Source: Gammaproteobacteria bacterium | GTDB lineage: Bacteria; Pseudomonadota; Gammaproteobacteria; Pseudomonadales; Azotimanducaceae | Direction of reading: 5' to 3' | NCBI GenBank assembly: GCA_002726655.1 | Contig: PBRP01000081.1 | Coordinates: 1 to 34,682, forward strand | Length of the DNA: 34,682 bases | Shown: positions 23,489-32,949 of the stretch, piece by piece | Layout: each line of letters starts with the position of its first letter | How positions within the stretch are numbered: the stretch's first letter is position 1 | Position numbers and translations under genes: made by a program | Notes under the pieces: model-generated | What the model saw: the letters and a program-made list of their open reading frames with translations, nothing else | Told to the model about the DNA's origin: nothing | Databases searched by the model: none

Positions 23489-26004
23489 TACATACCTATT
23501 CGATTTTCTCTAGCCCGATAACCGGGGATTGAATCTTCCAGCAGTCGATCTAATCGACCGCCAAGTTCAGCCAGTCCTTTTAACTGAAATTCCAAGAATA
23601 TGCCAGAATCAGCCCGGTGATCCAGTCTTGTAGACTGGGACTGGCCGGCTGGCGAGGAAGGGTCATCAACAGTGACTGTAATGAGCCTTGGGTCCTCAAG
23701 GTAGCGTCGAAACGCCACTCGAAACTTCCAGCAGCAGTCATTGTATTCGACACCGAACAATGACTCTATGGTTTGATCATCATCCCAGCCAAAGTTCCAT
23801 CGACCAATTGCGCTCCATTTCCCCGCGATACGCCAGATAAAAGAAAGGTCGGATTCCTCCTGCTGCTGAAAGCGGCTAATGGACTGTACTTCCGAGCTGG
23901 CATAGCCGTAACTCAGATTGATAATCTTGTGATCATCTGGGTGATATTTGAGAGAAAATTTCCCTCTATTTGAACGTCCATTTCTGGGTTCCCACTCGAA
24001 GGAACTGTTCATGGTCAAGTCAGCTCCCAGGGTCAGTCTTAGCTCCGTGAATAGTGCAGAAAAACTGGTGGACAGATCGTCTCCGGGCCTAGGGTTGAAA
24101 ATAACTTTTCGGTTCTCAAAGTACCGGATCTGGCCAATACTCGCTTTCAGGAACTCTGCACCTGTGTCGGCGAACAGCAGACTGGTTGATAAACCGACGC
24201 TCAATTGGTTCGCATCTGCGATCCGGTCATAGCCTGAAAAGCGATTCCTGCGGAACATCCATGCGTAGCTGGGAGTCGATACAGAGGCATCAAAGTCTGG
24301 CAGATCGTCCTGTTGGTTGAAATCTGTGTAGAGGTAGAACAGGCGCGGTTCAAGGGTTTGCTGGAATTCTCTTGCACCCCAGCTGAAGAAGCGATCAAAA
24401 ATGAGTCCCGAATCTAATGACAGAGAAGGTGTGGTCAGGGCCGGGCTGTCGCGAACGGCCAAAGGGGTGTCGCTAAGATTGTACTTCCGGTGGATGAGGT
24501 TTGCTGATGGAATGATGAAGCCCCAGGGTCTTCGAAACGGTGTTGCCAGAGTGGCGTCAACAACGGCCCTTTGCCCAGTGATTGCCCGTGAGCCTTTGAG
24601 GTTATCAGTGTCACGATCAAAATGGGTGTAACGAAACTTGGCATTGAGCGTTAGAAATTTGTAGCGGTCGCGATAGGAGGCGGATAGTTCTGGCAGCTTC
24701 TCATATTGTTCCTGGGAAAAATCATCAAGGTTCTGAAAGCCCTGGACCTGAAGTTTTGATTGCCACTTCCTACTGTGATATGAGATCGATCCGACCCGGT
24801 CAAGGGCCGGCGTGGTTCGATTTTTTATATGCCTGTTGCTAACATGAGTGGTTTGATGGGATGATGCGGAGCCGACACTGCCTCCAATGTCACTCAGGTA
24901 GTCATTGTCAGAGACGGCACTGTACCGGATCGATGATTTCCAGCGACTTTCGCGGCCACCGTCATGTTTAACGTTGATCAGCCAGCGATCCTCCTTTTCG
25001 ATCCCTGGGGTAACCGCCCCAGATCGCAAGTCAAGTTCAGTCCTTTCGTCATAAATGTCATCCCTGAGGATGATGGCACCGTCGATAAGGTTGTTCGTAT
25101 TTTTTGTGAGGTGGCGATATTCTGCTTCATGAATCAGCCCACGTTTCCACATGCTGCGAAACCGGTAGGTTGCGTCGTATTGTGGAGCAAGGTTGAAGTA
25201 ATAGGGGATATCAAGTTCAGTGCCGCCATCACTATCCTGGCCAATGCTGGGCATGAGGAAGCCAGACTGTCTTTCATCATTAATGGGGAAGCGAAAATAG
25301 GGGAAGTAGGCAACAGGAACCTTCTTTATTCTGATGGTCACATCCCGGGCAACACCATATCCCTCTTCTGTCAGCAGGCGGATATTTTTGCCCCGCATGC
25401 TCCAGGTATTTTTCCCCGGGTTGCAGCGGGTGAAATCACCATCCTCGATCAGTAGCTCGTTATTCGCTTTCTTGTAAATCCTGGTTGCCCTTCCCTGCAT
25501 GCGGCTCTGGTGCAATAGAAAGGTCGCCCCGTCGATGACACCGGTACCGGCAAAGAGATTTCCCGATGCTTCACTGCCATGCAGCAGCAGATCTGTTTCC
25601 CGGATTGCGACCGGGCCATGCAGGGTCGCTATTTCCGTTGCCGCATCCATGGAAGCGAATTCTGAATGGATGCGTCGCGACCCCTGCTGGATTTCAACAT
25701 CACCAGTGAATGTGGTTGAATGATCAGCAACGTGAAGGGCATCCCGAGCCGAAACATGGATTGGCTGATTTTCGTTTAGCTGGCTGTTGTTTGGGCGAGT
25801 CTCCTCGCTAAACGCTTCTGGCTGGATGTAGAGCCCGTCGCAGTACCAGGGGAGAGATTGGCGCTGATCCTCGTTGAGGTCCGCCGCTGGAACCCAGTCC
25901 ACTTCGGCTGCACTCTGTGCGCGAGTTAGTGGTACGTAGGCCAGGATAGAGACAAGGAAAAGGGCCAAAACCGTTCCAGTTACTGTCTTAACGGTTGCGG
26001 TCAT
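23488..26004 (-). CDS. lptD: LPS-assembly outer membrane protein LptD
   Basis: LptD is the beta-barrel that inserts lipopolysaccharide into the outer leaflet with the LptE plug. The 838 residues start with a signal peptide ending near LTRAQS (25-31). A periplasmic LptA-like beta-jellyroll domain follows (about 75-215, with GDVEIQQGSRRIHSEFA), then a large barrel domain. Four cysteines are visible at 55, 194, 757 and 758, the two-plus-CC pattern of E. coli LptD that forms the interdomain disulfides. It is the first gene of the lptD-surA-pdxA-rsmA-apaH unit and is divergent from amgK. Confidence 0.97.
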   Translation of the reverse strand: MTATVKTVTGTVLALFLVSILAYVPLTRAQSAAEVDWVPAADLNEDQRQSLPWYCDGLYIQPEAFSEETRPNNSQLNENQPIHVSARDALHVADHSTTFTGDVEIQQGSRRIHSEFASMDAATEIATLHGPVAIRETDLLLHGSEASGNLFAGTGVIDGATFLLHQSRMQGRATRIYKKANNELLIEDGDFTRCNPGKNTWSMRGKNIRLLTEEGYGVARDVTIRIKKVPVAYFPYFRFPINDERQSGFLMPSIGQDSDGGTELDIPYYFNLAPQYDATYRFRSMWKRGLIHEAEYRHLTKNTNNLIDGAIILRDDIYDERTELDLRSGAVTPGIEKEDRWLINVKHDGGRESRWKSSIRYSAVSDNDYLSDIGGSVGSASSHQTTHVSNRHIKNRTTPALDRVGSISYHSRKWQSKLQVQGFQNLDDFSQEQYEKLPELSASYRDRYKFLTLNAKFRYTHFDRDTDNLKGSRAITGQRAVVDATLATPFRRPWGFIIPSANLIHRKYNLSDTPLAVRDSPALTTPSLSLDSGLIFDRFFSWGAREFQQTLEPRLFYLYTDFNQQDDLPDFDASVSTPSYAWMFRRNRFSGYDRIADANQLSVGLSTSLLFADTGAEFLKASIGQIRYFENRKVIFNPRPGDDLSTSFSALFTELRLTLGADLTMNSSFEWEPRNGRSNRGKFSLKYHPDDHKIINLSYGYASSEVQSISRFQQQEESDLSFIWRIAGKWSAIGRWNFGWDDDQTIESLFGVEYNDCCWKFRVAFRRYLEDPRLITVTVDDPSSPAGQSQSTRLDHRADSGIFLEFQLKGLAELGGRLDRLLEDSIPGYRARENRIGM

Positions 26005-26090
26005 AGCGTTCGGAAAAGCAGATGTGCTCGCGTCGAATCAGATACAGGATAATAGAACATTCAGTGGTGGAGGTCAGTTAAATTTCCGGA

Positions 26091-27125
26091 ATGACGCAAG
26101 ATCTGCGAAAGAAACAACTCAATAAGTGGGCTCATGCGCAGTTAGCGGCCAGATCGATGGTGATATCTGGGGCTGGGCCGCTGGTTCCGGCCTCCGATGA
26201 TGCCAGTTTTAGGCGTTATTATCGTCTCCCGGATGGTCTTCATCCGTTGATCTTTGTCGATGCACCACCGGATAAAGAAGACAGTCGGTCTTTTGTCTCA
26301 ATTGCTGAAAATCTTAACGATGCTGGTCTAAACGCCCCTGTGGTCTTTGCTGCGGACTATGATCTGGGTTTCATGATGCTCTCAGATCTCGGCACTGACC
26401 TCTATCTACCCGCTATTGAAGCGGCTGATGAGGCTGGTGCGGATGGGTCTCGACCCTTGTATCGGGATGCAATTGACGCCCTGTGCATCATGCAGTCCAT
26501 CAAAGCCGAAGTGCCCGATTACAACATCATTCTGTTGCGGCAGGAAATGGATCTGTTTCCCCACTGGTTCCTCGGTAGGGAACTGGGGCACGATTGCACT
26601 GGCGCTGAGGTGAAGATGCTTGATGCAGTATTTGCCTTGATGATCAAAAATGCCCTGGAGCAGCCCCAGGTCTTTGTGCACCGTGATTATCACAGCAGAA
26701 ACCTGATGGTAACCTCTGACAACAACCCCGGTATTATTGATTTCCAGGATGCGGTTCAGGGGGCGGTAACCTATGACCTGGTTTCCCTGCTGCGTGACTG
26801 CTATTTCAAATTGCCTCCTGATGAGGTCAGGCACTGGGTAGTGTATTTCCGCGCCAGGTTGATCGAGCAACATCGAATTGATCCCGTGGATGAAGAGACT
26901 TTCATGCGCTGGTTTGACCTGATGGGTCTGCAGCGGCACTTGAAGTGTGCAGGGATATTCTCCCGCCTGCATCTGCGCGATGGCAAGGAAGGATATCTGG
27001 GCGATATTCCCCTGGTGATTGGCTATATGAAAGAAGTTTGTACCCGTTACGAAGACCTTGCCAGCTTTGGGGGCTGGTTGTCAGAGGTTGTCGGGCCGAG
27101 ACTAAAGTCCCGGTTGTTCGAGTGA
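26091..27125 (+). CDS. amgK: Anomeric N-acetylmuramate/N-acetylglucosamine kinase
   Basis: AmgK phosphorylates recycled MurNAc (or GlcNAc) at C1 in the Pseudomonas-type cell-wall recycling route. The 344-residue protein has an aminoglycoside-phosphotransferase fold: DASFRRYYRL near 37-46, the Brenner catalytic motif VHRDYHSRNLMV (HRDYHSRN at 197-204) and the metal-binding IIDFQDA (215-221). The following gene is murU, overlapping by one base, which strongly supports AmgK over an antibiotic-resistance kinase. The amgK-murU pair divergent from lptD is also the arrangement in Pseudomonas. Confidence 0.93.
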   Translation: MTQDLRKKQLNKWAHAQLAARSMVISGAGPLVPASDDASFRRYYRLPDGLHPLIFVDAPPDKEDSRSFVSIAENLNDAGLNAPVVFAADYDLGFMMLSDLGTDLYLPAIEAADEAGADGSRPLYRDAIDALCIMQSIKAEVPDYNIILLRQEMDLFPHWFLGRELGHDCTGAEVKMLDAVFALMIKNALEQPQVFVHRDYHSRNLMVTSDNNPGIIDFQDAVQGAVTYDLVSLLRDCYFKLPPDEVRHWVVYFRARLIEQHRIDPVDEETFMRWFDLMGLQRHLKCAGIFSRLHLRDGKEGYLGDIPLVIGYMKEVCTRYEDLASFGGWLSEVVGPRLKSRLFE

Positions 27126-27784
27126 TGAAGGCTATCATCCTTGCTGCTGGTGAAGGCCGCCGTCTGCAACCACTCACCCATACAATACCAAAACCTATTC
27201 TGCAGGTGGGTGGCAAGAGCCTGATTGAAAGGCATGTAGAACGCCTGGTCACAGCGGGCATCAGAAATGTGGTTGTCAATCTGTTTCATTTAGGCAAGGA
27301 GATTGAGCGGGTGCTGGGCACTGGGGACAAATTTGGTGCTGAGATCACCTATTCGAGAGAGGATAGGTTAATGGAAACCGGCGGTGGTATTGCCAGCGCT
27401 TTAGGCCTGCTTGGTCAAGACGACTTTGTTGTCGTCAATGGCGACATTTACACGGATTTTGACTTCAGCGGTTTGAATTCACTCCCTGCCGGTGTAATGG
27501 GTCATTTGATCCTGGTAGATAATCCTGCGCATCACCCGGCTGGTGACTTCGCGATCAGGGAGGGCGGTGTGCTGGCGAGGACCGGCGCCTGCCTGACTTA
27601 TACGGGTATCAGTGTGCTGTCACACGACCTGTTTTCCGGTTGTGAATCAGGCCCTTTTCCACTGCGGGATCTGCTGCTGCCCGGTGCTGCCGCAGGCAGG
27701 CTTAGTGGAGAACATTACAAAGGGTTCTGGTCAGACGTGGGGACGATACAAAGGTATGAAGAACTGGCGGCCAAGCGAGGCTAA
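27125..27784 (+). CDS. murU: N-acetylmuramate alpha-1-phosphate uridylyltransferase
   Basis: MurU converts MurNAc-1-phosphate to UDP-MurNAc, bypassing MurA and therefore de novo synthesis. The ATG at 27125 shares its A with the amgK stop codon and gives 219 residues starting MKAIILAAGEGRRLQPLTH. The nucleotidyltransferase signature continues as PKPILQVGGKSLI, with VVVNGDIYTD as the metal site, and the end FWSDVGTIQRYEEL is typical. In-frame open sequence upstream belongs to an amgK shadow. The protein lacks a hexapeptide-repeat domain, as expected for MurU. Confidence 0.93.
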   Translation: MKAIILAAGEGRRLQPLTHTIPKPILQVGGKSLIERHVERLVTAGIRNVVVNLFHLGKEIERVLGTGDKFGAEITYSREDRLMETGGGIASALGLLGQDDFVVVNGDIYTDFDFSGLNSLPAGVMGHLILVDNPAHHPAGDFAIREGGVLARTGACLTYTGISVLSHDLFSGCESGPFPLRDLLLPGAAAGRLSGEHYKGFWSDVGTIQRYEELAAKRG

Positions 27785-27894
27785 CAATTTTGTAAAGGGA
27801 TATGTATCCCCAGGCACTAGTATTTAGTAAACTTGCATTAGCAGGTCACATTATTCATTCAACCTTTCAGGTGGAACCTTTTTTAGGTAGAACA

Positions 27895-28566
27895 ATGGAA
27901 AACATAATTGCACCATCAATACTTTCGGCTGATTTTGCGCGATTAGGTGAAGATGTAGAGTCTGTACTTGATGCTGGCGCTGATATGGTGCACTTCGATG
28001 TGATGGACAATCATTATGTGCCGAACCTGACAATCGGTCCGATGGTGTGTAAAGCATTGCGCGGTTATGGTATTACGGCGCCCATTGATGTGCACCTTAT
28101 GGTCAAACCAGTTGACCGAATTATCAGTGATTTCATTGAGGCCGGTGCAACCCATATCACCTTCCACCCGGAGGCGTCTGAGCATGTTGATCGCTCCCTT
28201 GAACTCATCAAATCAGCTGGTGTGAAATGTGGGCTGGTGTTCAACCCCACGACTTCACTCAGTTACCTTGACTATGTGCTCGACAAGATTGACATGGTGC
28301 TGATTATGTCAATTAACCCCGGCTTTGCAGGTCAATCATTTATCCCGGCGACCCATAGGAAGATAAGGCAGGTAAGAGAGCTAATCGATGGTGCCGGCAG
28401 GGATATTCGCCTCGAAATTGATGGCGGAGTAAAGACCGACAATATTGCGGATATTGCCCGCTCAGGTGTTGATACGTTCGTTGCGGGTTCGGCCATATTT
28501 GGAACTGATGATTATGCGGCAACTATTGCTGTCATGAGGCGTGAACTGTTGGATGCTGCTGTATAG
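27895..28566 (+). CDS. rpe: Ribulose-phosphate 3-epimerase
   Basis: Rpe interconverts ribulose-5-phosphate and xylulose-5-phosphate in the pentose phosphate pathway. The ATG at 27895, 6-10 nt after a TAGGTAG sequence, gives 223 residues starting with [14 protein letters not shown]. Conserved sequence [17 protein letters not shown], the DVHLMV motif, [20 protein letters not shown] and IDGGVK are all present. Upstream codons from 27802 are unlikely to be translated. In Pseudomonas a phosphoglycolate phosphatase gene (gph) lies between rpe and trpE; here it is missing. Confidence 0.97.
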   Translation: MENIIAPSILSADFARLGEDVESVLDAGADMVHFDVMDNHYVPNLTIGPMVCKALRGYGITAPIDVHLMVKPVDRIISDFIEAGATHITFHPEASEHVDRSLELIKSAGVKCGLVFNPTTSLSYLDYVLDKIDMVLIMSINPGFAGQSFIPATHRKIRQVRELIDGAGRDIRLEIDGGVKTDNIADIARSGVDTFVAGSAIFGTDDYAATIAVMRRELLDAAV

Positions 28567-28614
28567 AGTTGTCAAAGCGAATTCAGTTGATTAAGCTTGG
28601 TGGGCTTTTTTTGC

Positions 28615-28689
28615 AAGAACCGCTGAAGGCTCTTTTTACAAGAACCGCTGAAGGCTCTTTTTACAAGAACCGCTGAAGGCTCTTTTTAC
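28615..28689 (+). repeat. Three perfect 25-bp tandem repeats with terminator-like hairpins
   Basis: Copies lie at 28615-28639, 28640-28664 and 28665-28689 with no mismatches. Each starts AAGAACCGCTGAAGGCTCTT and goes on with TTTAC. Within a copy, AAGAACC can pair with GGCTCTT (one A-C mismatch) around a six-base loop, directly before T residues, so each resembles a weak Rho-independent terminator. A further AAGC/GCTT hairpin with a T-run lies at 28593-28612. The array sits between the rpe stop and the trp leader and could end rpe transcription. A promoter for the trp operon must lie here or further up. Confidence 0.85.
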
Positions 28690-28703
28690 ACAGTACAAAA
28701 GAA

Positions 28704-28778
28704 ATGAAACGATTAACGCGAGCAAATAGGTACGATATCTCAGCCCTTTCCTGGGCTTTCCTATCCTGGCGAGGGTGA
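28704..28778 (+). CDS. trpL: trp operon leader peptide
   Basis: A 24-codon frame starts at ATG 28704 and ends at TGA 28776-28778. It begins MKRLTRANRYD and ends SALSWAFLSWRG, with two Trp codons (28752-28754 and 28767-28769). It lies 60 nt upstream of trpE and directly ahead of a terminator hairpin, the classic arrangement of attenuation by ribosome stalling at Trp codons. The Trp codons are seven and two residues from its C-terminus. The start is preceded only by a weak AAAAGAA sequence. The assignment is by position and composition, as leader peptides carry no other signature. Confidence 0.72.
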   Translation: MKRLTRANRYDISALSWAFLSWRG

Positions 28779-28821
28779 ATTAGTACCACCTCACCCCGGG
28801 CTTCTAGCCCAATTTCTTTTT
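28742..28821 (+). promoter_or_regulatory. trp attenuator (leader hairpins and terminator)
   Basis: AGCCC (28742-28746) can pair with GGGCT (28753-28757) across the first Trp codon. GGTGA (28774-28778) can pair with TCACC (28791-28795), extended by CCTGG (28765-28769) with CCGGG (28796-28800). That second helix uses GGG at 28798-28800, which is also the 5' arm of the terminator GGGCT-TCT-AGCCC (28798-28810), followed by AATTTCTTTTT. The two are therefore mutually exclusive, as for antiterminator and terminator. These pairings were found by eye; no folding energies were calculated. Confidence 0.65.
28798..28821 (+). terminator. Attenuator Rho-independent terminator ahead of trpE
   Basis: A five-base stem GGGCT/AGCCC with a three-base loop TCT spans 28798-28810 and is followed by AATTTCTTTTT. 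It lies 16 nt upstream of the trpE start codon and just after the trpL stop, so it should end leader transcripts when tryptophan is plentiful. Confidence 0.65.
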
Positions 28822-28837
28822 GTATCGGAGTGCCAAA

Positions 28838-30403
28838 ATGACGCCTGACCAGTTTTCAGAACTCGCCAACCAGGGTTTTAATCATATTCCTATCACCAGG
28901 GAGCTCTTCGCTGACCTTGACACGCCCCTGTCCTGCTACATCAAGGTTGCCAGGGGTCCATACAGTTACCTGCTGGAGAGCGCCAATCAGGGGGGTGAAA
29001 AGTGGTCCCGTTATTCAATTGTCGGCCTGCCATCCGAACGGGTGCTCAAGGTGTTTGGCAATGAAGTGATCATTGAACTGGCCGGTGAAACAGAACAGAA
29101 GGTGCAGTGTGATGATCCACTTGAATATATCGAGGAATTCCAGTCCCAGTTCAAATACCCGGACCTGGAAGGCCTGCCCATTTATACGGGTGGGCTGATT
29201 GGCTATTTCGGTTACGACACGGTTCGCTATGTTGAAAAACGCCTTGCTTCAAGCGCGCCCCGGGACACGATTGGATCACCTGATATCCTTTTGATGGTAT
29301 CGAATGATGTCATAGTATTTGACAGCGTAAAAGGAAAGATCCACCTCATCAGTCATGCTGACCCGCGGGTTGATGGTGCCTATGATGATGCCCAGGCCAG
29401 GCTGGATGAAATGGTTCTAGCGATGAATGAGAACGTACCGGTGGATATTCGCAAACCTGCAAGAGGTCCCGCCGTTCATGAAGCGGATTTTGTCTCCAGT
29501 TATGGAGAGGCGCAGTTCATGGAAGACGTCGAAAAAATCCAGCAATATATTGTTGAAGGCGATGTGATGCAGGTGGTTCTATCACAGCGGATGTCCATCG
29601 GTTTTGAAGCTGACCCCTTAAGCCTGTACCGGTCACTGAGGGCGCTCAATCCGTCACCCTATATGTACTACATGAATTTGAAGGATGAGCATATTGTTTC
29701 ATCTTCTCCTGAGATTCTGGCGCGGCTTGACCATGGTGAGGTTACGGTCAGGCCACTTGCCGGTACCCGCCGACGTGGTCGTGATATGGAGGAAGACGTT
29801 GCGCTCGAGAAGGAGTTACTGGCGGACCCGAAGGAAATTGCTGAACATCTGATGTTGATTGACCTGGGCAGGAATGATGTGGGGAAAGTCTGTGAGACCG
29901 GTAGCGTAAATGTAACAGAGATGATGATAATTGAGCGGTATGCCCATGTGATGCATATCGCGTCGAATGTATCAGGCAAATTGCCCGCTCATCAATCTGC
30001 CCTCGATTTATTGCGGTCAACACTGCCTGTAGGTACCTTGAGTGGGGCGCCGAAGGTGAGGGCGCTAGAGATTATTGACGAAATGGAACCGGAGAAGCGG
30101 GGGATTTTTGGTGGTGCCGTGGGCTATCTATCCTGGAACGGCAATATGGATACCGCCATTGCCATTCGCACAGCGGTCATCAAGGATTTTAGGCTCTACA
30201 TCCAGGCGGGAGCGGGGGTAGTTGCAGATTCGGTTCCAGCGCTTGAGTGGCAGGAAACGATGAACAAGGCCAGGTCAATATTCCGTGCGGCAGCAATGGC
30301 GGAATCCGGCCTGGATCTCAGCCTGGATGCAGATGAAAATCCGAGGGAATTCAATAAAGATGAATCCCGTCAGGTCGTCGGGCTAGAGCAGGAGGTACGC
30401 TGA
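28838..30403 (+). CDS. trpE: Anthranilate synthase component I
   Basis: TrpE makes anthranilate from chorismate with ammonia supplied by TrpG. The ATG at 28838 has GGAG at 28827-28830 upstream and gives 521 residues. The TTG at 28820 would add six residues and lies inside the attenuator T-run. The feedback site LLES is present in [14 protein letters not shown]. Catalytic motifs are [45 protein letters not shown] and [16 protein letters not shown]. It is followed after one base by trpG. Length and motif order match the proteobacterial enzyme. Confidence 0.98.
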   Translation: MTPDQFSELANQGFNHIPITRELFADLDTPLSCYIKVARGPYSYLLESANQGGEKWSRYSIVGLPSERVLKVFGNEVIIELAGETEQKVQCDDPLEYIEEFQSQFKYPDLEGLPIYTGGLIGYFGYDTVRYVEKRLASSAPRDTIGSPDILLMVSNDVIVFDSVKGKIHLISHADPRVDGAYDDAQARLDEMVLAMNENVPVDIRKPARGPAVHEADFVSSYGEAQFMEDVEKIQQYIVEGDVMQVVLSQRMSIGFEADPLSLYRSLRALNPSPYMYYMNLKDEHIVSSSPEILARLDHGEVTVRPLAGTRRRGRDMEEDVALEKELLADPKEIAEHLMLIDLGRNDVGKVCETGSVNVTEMMIIERYAHVMHIASNVSGKLPAHQSALDLLRSTLPVGTLSGAPKVRALEIIDEMEPEKRGIFGGAVGYLSWNGNMDTAIAIRTAVIKDFRLYIQAGAGVVADSVPALEWQETMNKARSIFRAAAMAESGLDLSLDADENPREFNKDESRQVVGLEQEVR

Positions 30404-30404
30404 A

Positions 30405-30998
30405 ATGCTGCTGATGATCGATAATTATGACTCATTTACCTATAACATCGTGCAGTACCTGGCAGAACTTGGCGAGGAGGTTGAGGTTTATCGCAATGAT
30501 GAGATAGGCCTGGAGGAGATCAGGGACATGAATCCAGAGCGAATTGTGATTTCGCCCGGCCCCTGTACTCCAAACGAGGCTGGTATTTCCATGGATGTTA
30601 TCAGGCGGTTTGGCGGTCAGATTCCTATTCTAGGTATCTGCCTGGGGCATCAGAGCCTTGGCCAGGTATTCGGTGCAGATGTGGTCAAGGCAAAGCAGGT
30701 TATGCACGGTAAAACATCCGATATTTTTCATGATGGCAAGGGTGTCTTCGGTGGATTGGAGAACCCCTTTACAGCGACGCGATACCACTCGCTTGTGATT
30801 GATCTTGGGAGTGTTCCTGATGACCTGCTTGTCTCCGCCTGGACTTTAGGCGAGGACGGTGAAGTGGATGAGATCATGGGTGTTCGTCACAAGACAATGG
30901 AACTCGAGGGTGTGCAGTTTCATCCTGAGTCCATCCTCACCCAGTACGGCTATGAACTGCTGGCAAATTTTCTGCAAGCAACTGTTCGAAACAATTAG
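30405..30998 (+). CDS. trpG: Anthranilate synthase component II (glutamine amidotransferase)
   Basis: The 197-residue class I glutamine amidotransferase supplies ammonia to TrpE. It begins [19 protein letters not shown]. The oxyanion and nucleophile region is [15 protein letters not shown] with Cys79, and the second half of the triad is VQFHPESIL with His173 and Glu175. It lies one base after trpE and 13 nt before trpD. In some bacteria the same subunit also serves PabB in folate synthesis; no pab gene is visible here. Confidence 0.98.
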   Translation: MLLMIDNYDSFTYNIVQYLAELGEEVEVYRNDEIGLEEIRDMNPERIVISPGPCTPNEAGISMDVIRRFGGQIPILGICLGHQSLGQVFGADVVKAKQVMHGKTSDIFHDGKGVFGGLENPFTATRYHSLVIDLGSVPDDLLVSAWTLGEDGEVDEIMGVRHKTMELEGVQFHPESILTQYGYELLANFLQATVRNN

Positions 30999-31014
30999 GG
31001 CAAGGAGTCAGATG

Positions 31015-32043
31015 ATGGATATGCCAGGCGCCATAGCAAAAGTGATAGCAGGTGAGGACTTGTCCCGTCAGGACATGACGGCGGTGATGGAACTTATCAT
31101 GACGGGCGGCGCCACACCTGCGCAGATTGGCGGCTTTCTTGTGGGTCTTCGCATCAAGGGTGAGACTATTGAGGAAATAGTGGCTGCCGCAAGCGTCATG
31201 CGAGCCCTGGCAACACCGGTCACGGTAGGTAAAACAAACCTCGTTGATACCTGTGGTACGGGTGGCAGCGGTTCAAGTAAATTCAATGTTTCGACCGCCA
31301 GTGCATTTGTTGCAGCGGCAGCTGGTGCCAGGGTGGCCAAGCATGGCAACCGAGCTGCTTCAGGAAAAAGCGGCAGTGCAGATGTGTTGGAAGCTGCCGG
31401 TGCCAATATCAATCTGGATCCGGACGGTGTTGCGCGTTGTATAGAAACAGTTGGTGTGGGCTTTCTGTTTGCGCTGAATCACCATGGGGCGATGAAACAT
31501 GCAATTGGCCCGCGCAGGGAAATGATAGTACGCACCATATTCAATATGTTAGGCCCGCTAACCAACCCTGCCAGTGCAGAGAGACAACTGCTCGGTGTTT
31601 ACGATGCCGCTCTTGTTGCACCTGTTGCCAGCGTGCTCAAAGAGTTAGGCAGCCAGCATGTGATGGTCGTACATTCTGACGATGGGCTGGACGAAATTAG
31701 TGTTTCTGCGGCTACCCGAGTAGCCGAACTGAAGGACGGAGTAATTTCAGAATATGAGGTCTCGCCGGAAGACTATGACGTCTCCAGGGTTCCGCTGGAT
31801 AGCCTCAGGATTAACGATAGCAATGAAAGCCTTGGCATGCTTAAGGATGCCCTCAGCGGGTCCAACACAGGCGCGAGCGACATAGTCGCCCTTAATGCTG
31901 GTGCGGCCATTTATGTATCTGGCATCGCTCAAAGTATGGAGGCGGGTGTAATCAGGGCAAGGGAAGTGGTTGATTCGGGTCTGGCTGAAGAGACGCTGAA
32001 AAAATTCGTCGACTTTACTTCACAGTTCTCGGGTCCAGCATAA
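31015..32043 (+). CDS. trpD: Anthranilate phosphoribosyltransferase
   Basis: TrpD transfers the phosphoribosyl group of PRPP to anthranilate. AAGGAG at 31002-31007 is seven bases from the ATG at 31015 (342 residues); the ATG three bases earlier at 31012 is also possible. The glycine-rich PRPP-binding motif reads [17 protein letters not shown], followed by [21 protein letters not shown] and [15 protein letters not shown], the anthranilate-side residues. LGPLTNPA is present. It belongs to the trpE-G-D-C operon, with no trpB, trpA or trpF in the window. Confidence 0.97.
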   Translation: MDMPGAIAKVIAGEDLSRQDMTAVMELIMTGGATPAQIGGFLVGLRIKGETIEEIVAAASVMRALATPVTVGKTNLVDTCGTGGSGSSKFNVSTASAFVAAAAGARVAKHGNRAASGKSGSADVLEAAGANINLDPDGVARCIETVGVGFLFALNHHGAMKHAIGPRREMIVRTIFNMLGPLTNPASAERQLLGVYDAALVAPVASVLKELGSQHVMVVHSDDGLDEISVSAATRVAELKDGVISEYEVSPEDYDVSRVPLDSLRINDSNESLGMLKDALSGSNTGASDIVALNAGAAIYVSGIAQSMEAGVIRAREVVDSGLAEETLKKFVDFTSQFSGPA

Positions 32044-32045
32044 AA

Positions 32046-32831
32046 GTGGCAGAGGACATTTTAAAAAAAATTGTCGAACAGAAGTGGCGAGAAGTCGAGA
32101 CTGCCAGGCAAAAGCTACCCCTTAGCAGGCTGAAGGATGATTGCGATGGCGACACCAGGCAGTTTGCAGATGCCATCGAGGCCAGGGCAAGGGCGGCTCA
32201 GCCTGCGATAATCGCCGAAATCAAGAAGGCATCACCCTCCAAGGGTGTGATCCGCCATGACTTCGAGCCTGTCTCAATTGCCCGCAGTTATGAATCGGCG
32301 GGTGCAACCTGCCTGTCTGTGCTGACAGATGTCAGTTTTTTTCAAGGTGCAGACCAATACCTTGAGAAGGCACGGGCGGCGGTGTCATTACCGGTATTGC
32401 GCAAGGACTTTATAGTCGATCCATACCAGGTTTACGAGTCACGTGCGATAGGCGCCGACTGTATCCTGCTGATTGCCGGCATCCTGGAGGCAGGCAGTCT
32501 GGAACGGCTTTACGGCCTGGCAGTTTCACTCGGCATGGATGTGCTGGTTGAAGTGCATGACGAAGTGGAACTGGAAATGGCGCTCGAGGTATCTCCGCGA
32601 CTGTTGGGAATTAATAACAGAAACCTCAGGACTTTTGAAGTGGATCTGCACACGACCATAGATCTATTGGCAGGTATACCTGACGGTACGCTGGTTGTGA
32701 CGGAAAGCGGTATCCATACACGGGAAAACGTCGAGCTGATGATAGATAACAACGTTTACGGATTTTTGGTGGGGGAAGCTTTTATGAGGGAAGATAACCC
32801 GGGAGAAAAGCTACAATCTATTTTCGCCTAG
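32046..32831 (+). CDS. trpC: Indole-3-glycerol phosphate synthase
   Basis: TrpC closes the indole ring by decarboxylating CdRP. The GTG-initiated 261-residue protein starts three bases after trpD. Motifs: [14 protein letters not shown] (catalytic Lys and substrate phosphate loop), [30 protein letters not shown] and [13 protein letters not shown]. It is a monofunctional enzyme, not fused to TrpF as in enterics. It ends the trp gene run; the neighbouring crp is convergent. Confidence 0.97.
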   Translation: MAEDILKKIVEQKWREVETARQKLPLSRLKDDCDGDTRQFADAIEARARAAQPAIIAEIKKASPSKGVIRHDFEPVSIARSYESAGATCLSVLTDVSFFQGADQYLEKARAAVSLPVLRKDFIVDPYQVYESRAIGADCILLIAGILEAGSLERLYGLAVSLGMDVLVEVHDEVELEMALEVSPRLLGINNRNLRTFEVDLHTTIDLLAGIPDGTLVVTESGIHTRENVELMIDNNVYGFLVGEAFMREDNPGEKLQSIFA

Positions 32832-32949
32832 CGCTTGTATAGGTTTGGATATCGAGCGGGCTAGTTCCTTAGCAAGTGGCTGTTTTTATAGGCTATCTGT
32901 TTACGAGTACCGCAAATCTGATTCAGAATATGCTACTTCTGGGCAGGAA

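Noticed and set aside
26945-27124. In-frame upstream extension of murU
   Set aside because: It lies within amgK in another frame; the overlapping ATG at 27125 gives the standard MurU N-terminus.
27802-27894. Longer rpe product starting at 27802
   Set aside because: The extra 31 residues match no Rpe, while ATG 27895 gives the canonical start with a suitable upstream sequence.
28615-28689. CRISPR array reading of the 25-bp repeats
   Set aside because: The three copies are directly adjacent with no spacers and no cas gene is present.
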